The notes below the pieces were generated by a model, which had not been told where the DNA came from, searched no databases, and saw only the letters and a program-made list of their open reading frames with translations. A DNA stretch of 49,379 nt, taken from NCBI GenBank assembly GCA_934574045.1, contig CAKTMK010000015.1, forward strand, positions 1-49,379, written 5' to 3'. Position 1 is the first letter of the stretch. Every line of letters begins with the position of its first letter. Positions 26,533 through 34,564 of this stretch are shown one piece after another. This DNA comes from an uncultured Oscillibacter sp. Its GTDB lineage: Bacteria > Bacillota > Clostridia > Oscillospirales > Oscillospiraceae. The position numbers were made by a program, and so were the translations under genes.

Positions 26533-26570
26533 AAGGACGCTCCAATCAAAAAGGATGGGGACGCGGGGCC

Positions 26571-27530
26571 TTATCCGCCCGTCTCCTGCACGGCGCGGAT
26601 GGCGCCCAGAACGGCGGCGCGGGCCTCCTCCAGCGTGCCGCTGACGGTGGCTCCGGCGGCCGCCGCGTGTCCGCCGCCGCCCAGACGGGCGCAGACGGAG
26701 CAGGCGTTGATCCGCTCTCCGGTGCGCACGGAGAACTTCCACACGTCCGGCCGCAGCTCCCGCATGGTCACGGCGCAGTCCACGCCCTCGATCTGCCCGC
26801 CCAGCGCGCTGAGATCCTCGGCGTCGCTCTCGTCGGCGTCCACCCGCTCCATCAGGGAAATCGGAACCTTCAGCACCGCCACGCGGCCCTCGTCGTAAAA
26901 CTCCATGTTGGCCAGCATATCGCCCTCCAGCGCCATGCGCTTCCGGCTCTTGGTGCGGAAGAATATCTTGTTCACCGCCCGGAAGTCGATGCCGGTCTCC
27001 ATCAGCGCCGCCGCCACCCGGTGGGTGCTGGGGGTGGTATTGCTGTACTGGAAACAGCCGGTGTCCGTGGAGACGGCCACATACAGCGGCAGCGCCGTCT
27101 CAGCCGTGACCGGCCCCAGCTGGCAGAGGATGTCGTAAATCAGCTCGCCGCAGGCCGCGGCCTCGGGCCGGACGATGTTTGCCGCCGCGAAGCGCTCAAA
27201 GGACGGGTGGTGGTCGATGGCCAGGTCGATCCGGTCCCGGTAGGGCTGGGCGTTGTCCGGCAGCAGACCCCGCGAGGCGATGTCCGTGGACACCACGTAC
27301 TTCGGTGCAAAGCCCTCCGGCGCCTCGCAGGGGGCGAAATAGGGCGCGGTGGTGCGGGTCTGGCCGGGGTTGGGCAGCAGGTACGCCCGCTTGCCCAGCG
27401 CCCGCAGCGCAAGGCACAGCGCCGATGCGCAGCCCACGGTGTCCCCGTCGGGCCGGATGTGGGTCAAAATCAGCACGTCGTCCATCTGCCGCAGCAGCGC
27501 GGCGGTCTCCTTGACGGTCAGATCGCTCAT
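26571..27530 (-). CDS. nrnA: DHH/DHHA1 phosphoesterase NrnA (nanoRNase/pAp phosphatase)
   Basis: This 319-residue enzyme degrades short oligoribonucleotides and dephosphorylates 3'-phosphoadenosine 5'-phosphate. The DHH domain has THIRPDGDTVGCASAL near residue 24, STDIASRGLLP near 81, the DHH signature at 106-108 (AIDHHPSF) and SVSTDTGCFQYSNTT near 150. The DHHA1 domain ends with GGGHAAAAGATVSG. The ATG overlaps the rbfA stop (ATGA), indicating translational coupling. In many Clostridia nrnA sits between rbfA and truB as here, whereas in B. subtilis it is elsewhere. Confidence 0.93.
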   Translation of the reverse strand: MSDLTVKETAALLRQMDDVLILTHIRPDGDTVGCASALCLALRALGKRAYLLPNPGQTRTTAPYFAPCEAPEGFAPKYVVSTDIASRGLLPDNAQPYRDRIDLAIDHHPSFERFAAANIVRPEAAACGELIYDILCQLGPVTAETALPLYVAVSTDTGCFQYSNTTPSTHRVAAALMETGIDFRAVNKIFFRTKSRKRMALEGDMLANMEFYDEGRVAVLKVPISLMERVDADESDAEDLSALGGQIEGVDCAVTMRELRPDVWKFSVRTGERINACSVCARLGGGGHAAAAGATVSGTLEEARAAVLGAIRAVQETGG

Positions 27531-27895
27531 ACGTCCTCCTGTCCGCCGCTCTTGCGCTCCACATCCCGCAGAAGCTCCAGAATGTGCGCGCCGTGCTCAA
27601 TGGAATCGTCCGCCGTGAACTGCAGCTCCGGCGTGTAGCGCAGGCGCAGGGCCGCGCCCAGCTCCCGGCGCAGGAAGCCCGCGGCGGACTTCAGGCCCTT
27701 GACGGCCTCCTTCTCCTGCGTCTTGTCCAGCGCGCTGACGTATACCTGCGCATAGCGCAGGTCCGGCGTGGTGCTCACCCGGGTGACGGAGAGCATCCCC
27801 GCGCCGCTGACGCGGGGGTCCTTCAGGCTGCGGATCTGCGCCGCCAGCTCCCGCTGGATCTCCTCGTTGATCCGGCCGATGCGATTGCTTGCCAT
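27527..27895 (-). CDS. rbfA: Ribosome-binding factor A
   Basis: This 122-residue KH-fold protein binds the 30S subunit and helps 16S rRNA maturation. It begins MASNRIGRINEEIQRELAAQI and contains the family segment DPRVSGAGMLSVTRVSTTPDLRYAQVYVSAL, ending with RYTPELQFTADDSIEHGAHILELL. AAGGGAG lies seven bases before the ATG at 27895. It follows infB after a 129-bp gap and overlaps nrnA by four bases. Confidence 0.95.
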   Translation of the reverse strand: MASNRIGRINEEIQRELAAQIRSLKDPRVSGAGMLSVTRVSTTPDLRYAQVYVSALDKTQEKEAVKGLKSAAGFLRRELGAALRLRYTPELQFTADDSIEHGAHILELLRDVERKSGGQEDV

Positions 27896-27982
27896 AAAAC
27901 GCTCCCTTCTGCGGATCGCTCCGCGGAAAACGCCCGCCGACGCAAAAGCCGCCTTGCCCAGCGGGCGCATACGCAAAGCGGC

Positions 27983-28012
27983 GGAGGGACGGCGACCGCG
28001 CGCCGCCCCTCC
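27983..28012. repeat. Hairpin in the infB-rbfA gap
   Basis: GGAGGGACGGCG (27983-27994) pairs with CGCCGCCCCTCC (28001-28012), with one G-T pair. It stands where ylxP lies in Bacillus operons and has no T tract, so it may tune or process the polycistronic RNA rather than end it. Confidence 0.6.
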
Positions 28013-28024
28013 GTATTCTGCCCG

Positions 28025-30433
28025 TTACCGGGGGATCTCCTCCATAATGAAGCCCTCGATCACGTCGCCTTCCTTGAGGTCGTTGAACTTTTCCACCGTC
28101 AGGCCGCACTCGTAGTTGGTGCCGACCTCCTTGACGGAGTCCTTGAACCGCTGGAGGGAGCCGAGCTTGCCGTCGTGGATCACGATGCCGTCCCGCACCA
28201 CGCGCACGTCGCAGTCGCGGGTCAGCTTGCCGTCCTGCACGTAGCAGCCGGCCACCGTGCCGACGGAGGAGACCTTATAGGTCTGGCGCACCTCGGCGTG
28301 GCCGATGACCACCTCGCGGAACTTGGGCGCCAGCATGCCCTTCATGGCGGACTCGATCTCGTCGATGCAGTCGTAGATCACGCGGTACATCCGCATATCC
28401 ACGTTCTGGCGTGCCGCGCCATCCCGGGCGGCGGCGTCCGGCCGGACGTTGAAGCCAACGATGATGGCTCCCGTGGAGGCGGCCAGCATCACGTCGGACT
28501 CGTTGATGGCGCCCACACCGCCGTGGATCACGCGGACGTTGACCTCCTCGTTGCTGAGCTTTTCCAAAGACGCGCGGACGGCTTCCACGCTGCCCTGCAC
28601 GTCGGCCTTGACGATCAGGGCCAGCTCCTTGCGCTCGCCGGCCTGGATCTGGTCGAACAGGTTCTCCAGCGAGACCTTCTGGACCGGCGCGGCGGACTTG
28701 AGCTTCTCCTCCGCCTTGCGCTGCTCCACCAGCTCGCGGGCCATGCGCTCATCGGCCACCACGTTGAAGGTGCAGCCTGCGGTGGGCGCCTCGGAAAGGC
28801 CGGCGATCTCCACGGGGACGGAGGGTCCGGCCTGCTCCAGCCGCTTGCCCTTATAGTCGGTCATGGTGCGCACGCGGCCCACGGCGGTGCCGGCGATAAT
28901 GGTGTCGCCCTGCTTGAGGGTGCCGTTCTGCACCAGCAGCGTGGCGATGGGGCCGCGGCCCTTGTCCAGCCGGGCCTCGATCACCGTGCCGGAGGCGGCG
29001 CGGTTCGGGTTGGCCTTCAGCTCCGCCATCTCGGCGGTCAGCAGGACCATCTCCAGCAGCTTGTCAATGCCGATGTTCTTCTTGGCGGAGATGGGGCAGC
29101 AGATGGTGTCGCCGCCCCAGTCCTCGCAGACCAGACCGTATTCGGTGAGCTGCTGCATGACCCGGTCCGGATTGGCGGCGGGCTTGTCGATCTTGTTGAT
29201 GGCCACCACAATAGGGATGTTGGCGGCCTTGGCGTGGTTGATGGACTCCACAGTCTGGGGCATGATGCCGTCGTCCGCAGCCACCACCAGAATGGCGATA
29301 TCCGTGATCATCGCGCCGCGGGCGCGCATGGAGGTGAACGCCTCGTGGCCCGGCGTGTCCAAAAACGTGATGGGCCGCCCGTCCAGCTGGACCTGATAGG
29401 CGCCGATGTGCTGAGTGATGCCGCCGGCCTCGCCCTCGGCGACGGAGGTGTTGCGGATGGCGTCCAGCAGGGAGGTCTTGCCGTGGTCCACGTGGCCCAT
29501 GACCACCACCACGGGCGCGCGGGGGACCAGCTCCTCCGGCTTATCCTCGTGGTCGTCGATCAGGCGCTCCTCGATGGTGACGGTGACCTCGTGCTCCACC
29601 TTGCAGTTGAACTCCATGGCCACCAGCGCGGCGGTGTCATAGTCGATGATCTGGGGCAGGGAGGCCATGATGCCGTTTTTCATCAGCACCTTGACGACCT
29701 CCGCGCCGGTCTTTTTCATGCGGGAGGCCAGTTCGCCAACGCTGATCTCGTCGGGGATGGAGACCTTGAGCGGCGCTTTCTTGGCGATCTCCAGCTGAAG
29801 GCGGCGCATCCGCTCCTGCTCGTCCTGACGGCGCTTGTTGGAGAACTGCCCGCCGGGGCCGGGACGGCGGTTGGAATTGTTGTTGTGGAACTTCTGCCGG
29901 TTGCCGGAGGGCGCCTGCATCCGCTTGGCCTTTTCCGGGGCCATCTGCTCCAGACGCTCGTCGTACTTGGCAAGGTTCACGTCGCCGCCCTTGCGGGTGT
30001 CCACCACCTTCTTCTGGGGCACGCGGGTGGTGGGCTGGGCCAGCACCGGCTTGTTGGCCGGAGCCGCGCCCTGCTTGGCGGGAACCGCCTGAGCGGCGGG
30101 CTGCTGCGCCGCCGCGTTCTTCTGCTGGGCGGGCTGCTGCGCCGCCGCATTCTTCTGCTGGGCGGGCTGCTGCGCCGCCGGGGCGGGAGCGGGCTGCTCC
30201 TGCTTTTTCGGCTCCCGGTAGGTATCGGCAAAGATCTCCTCAATGCCGGAGGCCGGGTGCGTCTGAGTCAGGGACTCAAACACCAGCGAAAGCTGCTCGT
30301 TGGTCAGCGCCTGCATGTTGCTCTTGGGCGCCTCGCCGTATTTGCCGAGGATCTCCATCACGTCCTTGTTGCTCATGCCAAAATCCTTGGCCAGCTCCCG
30401 GACTCTGTACTTATTCACTGCGCTCGTACTCAA
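28025..30433 (-). CDS. infB: Translation initiation factor IF-2
   Basis: This 802-residue GTPase places initiator tRNA on the 30S subunit and promotes subunit joining. It has an N-terminal IF2N helix domain (VNKYRVRELAKDFGMSNKDVMEIL), a low-complexity Ala/Gln/Pro linker with an 11-residue tandem repeat, and a second IF2N domain (VSIPDEISVGELASRM). The G domain has GHVDHGKTSLLDAI near residue 311, DTPGHEAF near 357 and NKID near 410, followed by domains II to IV. I chose the TTG at 30433 (MSTSAVNKYRV) because GGAGGTGG lies seven bases upstream; that site sits inside the alternative ATG reading at 30448, which has no ribosome site of its own. It is the fifth gene of the operon. Confidence 0.95.
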   Translation of the reverse strand: MSTSAVNKYRVRELAKDFGMSNKDVMEILGKYGEAPKSNMQALTNEQLSLVFESLTQTHPASGIEEIFADTYREPKKQEQPAPAPAAQQPAQQKNAAAQQPAQQKNAAAQQPAAQAVPAKQGAAPANKPVLAQPTTRVPQKKVVDTRKGGDVNLAKYDERLEQMAPEKAKRMQAPSGNRQKFHNNNSNRRPGPGGQFSNKRRQDEQERMRRLQLEIAKKAPLKVSIPDEISVGELASRMKKTGAEVVKVLMKNGIMASLPQIIDYDTAALVAMEFNCKVEHEVTVTIEERLIDDHEDKPEELVPRAPVVVVMGHVDHGKTSLLDAIRNTSVAEGEAGGITQHIGAYQVQLDGRPITFLDTPGHEAFTSMRARGAMITDIAILVVAADDGIMPQTVESINHAKAANIPIVVAINKIDKPAANPDRVMQQLTEYGLVCEDWGGDTICCPISAKKNIGIDKLLEMVLLTAEMAELKANPNRAASGTVIEARLDKGRGPIATLLVQNGTLKQGDTIIAGTAVGRVRTMTDYKGKRLEQAGPSVPVEIAGLSEAPTAGCTFNVVADERMARELVEQRKAEEKLKSAAPVQKVSLENLFDQIQAGERKELALIVKADVQGSVEAVRASLEKLSNEEVNVRVIHGGVGAINESDVMLAASTGAIIVGFNVRPDAAARDGAARQNVDMRMYRVIYDCIDEIESAMKGMLAPKFREVVIGHAEVRQTYKVSSVGTVAGCYVQDGKLTRDCDVRVVRDGIVIHDGKLGSLQRFKDSVKEVGTNYECGLTVEKFNDLKEGDVIEGFIMEEIPR
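30098..30180 (-). repeat. 33-bp tandem repeat inside infB
   Basis: Two near-identical 33-bp units (30098-30130 and 30131-30163, one base different) and a 17-bp partial unit encode PAQQKNAAAQQ repeats in the linker of IF-2. The copy number could vary between strains without shifting the frame. Confidence 0.85.
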
Positions 30434-30615
30434 TAAAGCCACCTCCATCGTTCGCTTGCGAGGGGGGACGCCGCCGTCTCCTCTCTGCGGCCCGCGCCGC
30501 CGGGCCAAGGACGCTTATCCCGCTCACAGGCGGAAAAGCGATCTATCTCTCGCCGCGCCGCGGCGAAGCAGAGGACGGCGCGTCCTCCGCTGAACCCCCG
30601 GACGGGGGAGTATTT
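30434..30615 (-). other. Structured leader between ylxQ and infB
   Basis: This gap holds a short CCCCCG/CGGGGG hairpin just after the ylxQ stop (about 30594-30607) and a GAGGAC/GTCCTC hairpin (about 30570-30590). Neither has a T tract. It ends with the GGAGGTGG site used by infB. No gene is seen. Confidence 0.5.
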
Positions 30616-31446
30616 TCAGTCGTGCTTTTTGGGGAAGGAGCCTTTCCCGTGCTTCACCGGGCGGCTGTGGGAAAACCGGCCCGCAGGCTTGCCGTAAGGC
30701 TTCCCACCGTAAGGCTTCCGGTCCGAAGCGCCGCCGTAGGGCTTCCGTTCACCGCCCGCTTTCGCATTGGAAAACGGCTTGCGCTCGCCATAGGATTTCC
30801 CACCATAAGGCTTCCGCTCGCCGGTGGGCTTTGTGCCGTAAGGCTTTCCGGCCCGGGACTTCCCGTCCGCCCGCTCCGCGGACTTTCCGTAAGGCTTCCG
30901 CTCATCATAGGGTTTTCCGGCATAGGGCTTCCGCTCCGCGGGCTTTCTCCCGGAGGGGCCGCTGCCCTTGACGGGCTTTTCGGCCGGCTCCTGCGGAACC
31001 GCCGCCTTCACCTCGCCGGGACGGCGCTTTTTGCCCCGGCGGAGATTCTTCTCGTGGAGCGCCTGCTCCGTTCTGCGCTGGGCGGCCCGCTGGGCCTTGA
31101 CCTCCAGCCGCTGCGCCGCATCGCCATAGGTCTGTGGATCGCCGTCCGCCAGACGTCGGGCGACGGCGCAGGCAAAGCCCACGTCCGTGATCCCCGCCAG
31201 CGCGCAGCTCTCGCGGCCGACCGCGCGGCCCAGCTCCTCCTTGGTAAAGGGAACGCTCACCAGAATGCACTGGCCCATCTGGGCGAAATGCTCCGCGCGG
31301 CGGGCGGTGTTCTCCGCCGCGTCCTGCGCCAGCAGCAGAAGGCGCACATCCCGCGCCCGGGCCGCGGACTCCACCGGCTCCTCGCCGGCCTCCAGCATCC
31401 CGGCCCGCTTGCACAGGCCCAGCGTGGACAGCAGCTCCTTACTCAT
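30616..31446 (-). CDS. ylxQ: YlxQ/L7Ae-like RNA-binding protein with long basic KPYG-repeat tail
   Basis: Residues 1-105 of this 276-residue protein match the L7Ae/L30e/YlxQ fold: LGLCKRAGMLEAGEEPVESA, DVRLLLLAQDAAENTARRAEH, then VPFTKEELGRAVGRESCALAGITD. YlxQ proteins bind structured RNA and normally stop near residue 105. Here a further 170 residues follow, rich in Lys, Arg, Gly, Pro and Tyr. They form an Arg-rich linker (LRRGKKRRPGEV) and about nine ERKPYGGK-like repeats. The tail is unusual and is predicted to be disordered and to bind nucleic acid. The start overlaps the upstream rnpM gene by eight bases; GGGAGGCGGAG precedes the ATG. Neighbours place it in ribosome and transcription-related RNA work. 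Confidence 0.85.
   Translation of the reverse strand: MSKELLSTLGLCKRAGMLEAGEEPVESAARARDVRLLLLAQDAAENTARRAEHFAQMGQCILVSVPFTKEELGRAVGRESCALAGITDVGFACAVARRLADGDPQTYGDAAQRLEVKAQRAAQRRTEQALHEKNLRRGKKRRPGEVKAAVPQEPAEKPVKGSGPSGRKPAERKPYAGKPYDERKPYGKSAERADGKSRAGKPYGTKPTGERKPYGGKSYGERKPFSNAKAGGERKPYGGASDRKPYGGKPYGKPAGRFSHSRPVKHGKGSFPKKHD
30640..30945 (-). repeat. Degenerate tandem repeats encoding KPYG motifs
   Basis: The plus strand shows repeated CCGTAAGGCTTCC-like words spaced 12-45 bp apart. Read on the minus strand they encode eight KPY and one KPF motif in the ylxQ tail. Confidence 0.75.
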
Positions 31447-31717
31447 CGGCTCCGCCTCCCAGCTGACGCTCCATGGTGTCGTAGACCTCCGGGGGGATCT
31501 GGGTCTCAAAGGCCCGCTCCAGCGCCCGGGACTTTCTGGCCCGGCGCAGGCACTCCACATCCGGGCAGACATACGCGCCCCGGCCGGGCATCCGGCCCTT
31601 TTCGTCCAGCGAGATCACGCCCTCCGGGGACTTGACCACCCGGATCAGCGCCTTCTTGTCCTTCATCTCCCGGCAGCCGACGCACTGGCGCTGCGGGATC
31701 CTGCGCACCTTTGGCAT
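31439..31717 (-). CDS. rnpM: YlxR/RnpM, RNase P modulator family (DUF448)
   Basis: This 92-residue protein carries the DUF448 pattern: RRIPQRQCVGCREMKDKKALIRVV near the start (C12, C15), then GRMPGRGAYVCPDVECLRRARK. Family members bind RNA, and the B. subtilis protein has been reported to bind the RNA of RNase P and reduce its activity. The gene lies 21 bp after nusA and overlaps ylxQ, the conserved order in Firmicutes. The ATG at 31717 follows GGAGGGAG. Confidence 0.93.
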   Translation of the reverse strand: MPKVRRIPQRQCVGCREMKDKKALIRVVKSPEGVISLDEKGRMPGRGAYVCPDVECLRRARKSRALERAFETQIPPEVYDTMERQLGGGADE

Positions 31718-31738
31718 GGCGCTCCCTCCGTTCCCCGA

Positions 31739-32908
31739 TTATTCTCCGTCCTGCTCCGCGTCCTGCGGCTCCTGCGCGGCGGGCGCGTCCTGAGCGTCCT
31801 GCGGCTCGTCCTCCTCGTGATAGCTCTCCGGCTTGATGTCGATCTTATAGCCGGTCAGGCGGGCGGCCAGACGGGCGTTCTGCCCCTCCTTGCCGATGGC
31901 CAGAGAGAGCTGATCGTCCGGCACCAGCACGCGGCAGCTCTTGCCCTCCTCCGCCATGATGACGTCCACCACGTCGGCGGGCGCCAGCGCGGCGGCGATG
32001 AACACGGCGGGGTCCTCGCTGTACTTGACGATGTCGATCTTCTCGCCCCGCAGCTCGGCCACGATGTTCTCCACCCGCTGGCCCTTGGGGCCGACGCAGG
32101 CGCCGATGGGGTCCACGTTCTCGTCGTTGGACCAGACGGCCATCTTGGTGCGGCTGCCGGCCTCCCGGGCGATGGAGCGGATCTCCACCGTCCCGTCGAA
32201 GATCTCGGGGACCTCCAGCTCGAACAGGCGCTTGACAAGGCCCGGATGGGTCCGGGAGATCAGCACCTGCGGCCCGCGGGTGGAGCGGCGGACCTCCACC
32301 ACGTACACCTTGATGTGCATACCCTCCACCAGCTCTTCGCCGGGGACCTGCTCGCCGGCCATCAGCAGCGCCTCGGTGGACTCCGTGCCGGTGCCGATGC
32401 GCAGGGAGGCGTTTCCGTTCCGGGGGTCGATGCGGGTGACCACGCCGGTGAGGATCTCGTGCTGCTTGGAGTTGAACTCGTCGTACACCTGACCGCGCTC
32501 GGCCTCCCGCAGCCCCTGAATGATGACCTGCTTGCCGTTTCCGGCGGCGATGCGGCCGAAGTCCGTGTTGTCCACGGGGACGTTGATGACGTCGCCGATC
32601 TCATACTTGGCGGAGAGCTTCTTGGCCTCCTCCAGCGGCATCTCGTTGAAGGGGTCCACATAGTCCTCCTCGTCCACCACGGTTTTCTGGACGAACATCT
32701 TCAGCGTCCGGTGCTCCACGTCCACGTCCACGATCACGTTGTCCACCTGATCCTTGCAGTCCCGCTTATAGGCGGTGGTCAGCGCCTGCACGATCTTATC
32801 CAGCATAAAGCTCTGGGGGATGCCGCGCTCTTTTTCGATCAGCTCCAGCGCGGTGAAGATCTCCCCGCAGTTCATCCCGGCGGGTTCCTTCTGCTTCTTG
32901 CCTCTCAT
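31739..32908 (-). CDS. nusA: Transcription termination/antitermination factor NusA
   Basis: This 389-residue RNA polymerase-binding factor modulates pausing, termination and antitermination. It has the NusA N-terminal domain (ALELIEKERGIPQSFMLDKIVQALTTAYKRD), an S1 domain (EILTGVVTRID, VPGEELVEGMHIKVYVVEVRR) and tandem KH domains (DPIGACVGPKGQRVENIVAELRGEKIDIV near 260; AIGKEGQNARLAARLTGYKIDI near 330). The C-terminus is a short acidic tail rich in Glu, Asp, Ala and Gln, without the acidic repeats of E. coli NusA. The ATG at 32908 has AAGGAG eight bases upstream; a GTG nine bases earlier is less well placed. It follows rimP after 54 bp. Confidence 0.95.
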   Translation of the reverse strand: MRGKKQKEPAGMNCGEIFTALELIEKERGIPQSFMLDKIVQALTTAYKRDCKDQVDNVIVDVDVEHRTLKMFVQKTVVDEEDYVDPFNEMPLEEAKKLSAKYEIGDVINVPVDNTDFGRIAAGNGKQVIIQGLREAERGQVYDEFNSKQHEILTGVVTRIDPRNGNASLRIGTGTESTEALLMAGEQVPGEELVEGMHIKVYVVEVRRSTRGPQVLISRTHPGLVKRLFELEVPEIFDGTVEIRSIAREAGSRTKMAVWSNDENVDPIGACVGPKGQRVENIVAELRGEKIDIVKYSEDPAVFIAAALAPADVVDVIMAEEGKSCRVLVPDDQLSLAIGKEGQNARLAARLTGYKIDIKPESYHEEDEPQDAQDAPAAQEPQDAEQDGE

Positions 32909-32962
32909 TGCCTGCACTCCTTTTATTATGATACGGTCTCTTTCGTTTTTTTCCTCTTTCGG

Positions 32963-33427
32963 TCAGGAAAACTCCACCCGCAGACGCACCAGCGCGGTGT
33001 CCGCCTTTTCAAAGACGGTCTCCTGTCCGCCCACGCTCACCGTCACGGTACCCGTGGCCTCGTCATAGCCCGTCAGCGTTCCGGCAAACTCCTTGCGCCC
33101 GTCCCGGTTGCGGTAGAGCTTGACGGTGACGGGGCTGCCCATGAAGCGGGCAAAGTCGCCGGGGCGCTTGAGCGCCCGCTCCGCGCCCGCGGAGCCGACC
33201 TCCAGCGTGTAGCTGCCCTCGATGGGGTCCGCCTCGTCCAGCAGGTCGGAGAGCCGCCGGGACACCGCCTCGCAGTCCAGGATGTCCACGCCGCCCTCCT
33301 TGTCCAGCAGGACCCGCAGATACCACGTTCCGGCCTCCTTCACGTATTCCACGTCCCAGAGCGTGCAGCCCCGCTCCGCGATGACGGGGGCCGCCAGCTC
33401 CGCGGTCAGCTCGGTGATCTTCTTCAT
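32963..33427 (-). CDS. rimP: Ribosome maturation factor RimP
   Basis: This 154-residue protein assists 30S assembly. It begins KKITELTAELAAPVIAERGCTLWDVEYVKE and contains YLRVLLDKEGGVDILDCEAVSRRLSDLLDEADPI and YTLEVGSAGAERALKRPGDFARFMG, all typical of RimP. In most relatives the last motif reads VSSPGLDRPL; here it is VGSAGAERAL. The ATG at 33427 follows GAGG. It is the first gene of the nine-gene operon that runs to ribF. Confidence 0.93.
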   Translation of the reverse strand: MKKITELTAELAAPVIAERGCTLWDVEYVKEAGTWYLRVLLDKEGGVDILDCEAVSRRLSDLLDEADPIEGSYTLEVGSAGAERALKRPGDFARFMGSPVTVKLYRNRDGRKEFAGTLTGYDEATGTVTVSVGGQETVFEKADTALVRLRVEFS

Positions 33428-33562
33428 GGAAACGCCTCCCTCTCCCGCCGGACCGGTCCGGCGTGCTTCTCCAGTTTTTTGCAGTCGGTGCTTTTGCAAA
33501 AAGGCCAATAAAAAGAGCGGACACAAGGTCCACTCCACTCAGCCCACAATACTACCATACAT

Positions 33563-33591
33563 AACGTACCACGTTCCGTCCCGGAAATCAA
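33563..33591 (-). promoter_or_regulatory. Possible promoter of the rimP-ribF operon
   Basis: On the minus strand TTGATT (33591-33586) and TACGTT (33568-33563) are 17 bases apart. A second -10-like TATGGT lies a few bases downstream. The leader would be about 130 bases. Confidence 0.45.
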
Positions 33592-33640
33592 GCATTTTCT
33601 TTGCGTTTTCAGAGAAATTCCGGTAAAAAGGAGACGAAAC

Positions 33641-33668
33641 CGGAGCGCTGTGCGCGCCCCGGCTCCGT
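33641..33668 (-). terminator. Weak terminator-like hairpin after the anti-sigma gene
   Basis: CGGAGC and GCTCCG (about 33641-33668) pair around a GC-rich loop; on the minus strand the following sequence is TTTCGTCTCCTTTTT, an interrupted T tract. Confidence 0.4.
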
Positions 33669-33679
33669 TTTCCCCGCCG

Positions 33680-34564
33680 TCAGCCCAGATAACCGGGAAC
33701 GGCGATGTCCGCCGTCACCTCCGCCGGAATGGCGAACTCCGTCACGCCCATATACATGGGTGCCACGTCGCCCTCGTTGAACACGATGACCAGCTCGCCG
33801 TCCGCATTGACGTAAAATGCCGCGTCCGGGTCCAGCGCGGTGAAGTTCCACTCCTCCACCTCGCCGTCCAGCCAGTAGATCACGCCCTCGTCCGCGTCCA
33901 TCTGCGCGCGCATCTGGCGCTGGATCTCCGCCGTCAGCACGTCCAGATACCCGCTATCCGCCCGGAACAGGTTGCCCAGCTTCAGAATGCGCCCCGTCCG
34001 CTTGTCCACGTCGTAGATCCGCACAGACTCCACGCCGTTGGCCATGACCACCGTCTTGTTGAACCGCAGGGCGAAGATGGAATCGCTGTCCGTGGCCACC
34101 GTATAGCTCAGGTCCACCTGATAGGCTGCCTCGCCCGTGTCCATCACCGCCGCGTCCTTTTCGTACTCGGCAATGATCGCGTCGGTATACGCCTTGATCT
34201 CGTCGTTGAGCGCTCCGCCGTTTTCCACCTCCGGAACGTCCACGCTGGCGCCCACCAGCTCGCCCCGCCGGTCCTCGTAGGAGCGGAACGTCACCACCCG
34301 CGTGATGGCCCCCAGCAGGGGGATCTGCTCCATGGCCCCGGCCACGCCCGGGCCGGAATTGGCCAGCGCCGTCACCGTCAGCAGCGCGGCGGCGCACATG
34401 CCCGCCGCCCGCCGCAGGCCGCGGCGCAGGCGCGCTCTGCGCCACGCCCGGGCCATGGCGGACCGGACCCGGAAATCCAGCTCCTCCGGAACGGGGACGG
34501 ACTGATAGGCGCGCTTCATCTCCTCCAGCCGCTCCGCTCCGCTCCAATGCTCGTCATGCTCCAT
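33680..34564 (-). CDS. rsiV: RsiV-like anti-sigma factor (DUF3298)
   Basis: This 294-residue membrane protein fits RsiV of B. subtilis (285 residues), an anti-sigma factor and lysozyme receptor. The N-terminal 50 residues are cytoplasmic and would bind the sigma factor. A single transmembrane helix follows (about 53-68), ending in T-A-L-A before N69, a plausible signal-peptidase site. The extracellular part has a DUF4163-like region (FRSYEDRRGELVGASVDVPEVENGGALNDEIKAY) and a DUF3298 region (YFLD-like ISL, YVNADGELVIVFNEGDVAPMYMGVTEFAIP). In the model, signal-peptidase cleavage upon lysozyme binding starts release of the sigma factor. It overlaps the sigma gene by 11 bp and has GGAGG upstream. 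Confidence 0.8.
   Translation of the reverse strand: MEHDEHWSGAERLEEMKRAYQSVPVPEELDFRVRSAMARAWRRARLRRGLRRAAGMCAAALLTVTALANSGPGVAGAMEQIPLLGAITRVVTFRSYEDRRGELVGASVDVPEVENGGALNDEIKAYTDAIIAEYEKDAAVMDTGEAAYQVDLSYTVATDSDSIFALRFNKTVVMANGVESVRIYDVDKRTGRILKLGNLFRADSGYLDVLTAEIQRQMRAQMDADEGVIYWLDGEVEEWNFTALDPDAAFYVNADGELVIVFNEGDVAPMYMGVTEFAIPAEVTADIAVPGYLG

Noticed and set aside
27584..30436. A 950-codon open frame on the plus strand opposite infB and rbfA
   Set aside because: It is an antisense shadow of a high-GC gene: no ribosome site, His/Leu/Gly/Val-rich low-complexity translation, and clear conserved genes on the other strand.
30640..30945. CRISPR-like appearance of regularly recurring words in ylxQ
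   Set aside because: The words are degenerate, unevenly spaced and in frame, and encode KPYG motifs; there are no unique spacers and no cas genes.
31187..33511. A 774-codon open frame on the plus strand opposite the rimP-nusA genes
   Set aside because: It is the complementary frame of nusA, rnpM and rimP, with no start signals and no recognisable domain.
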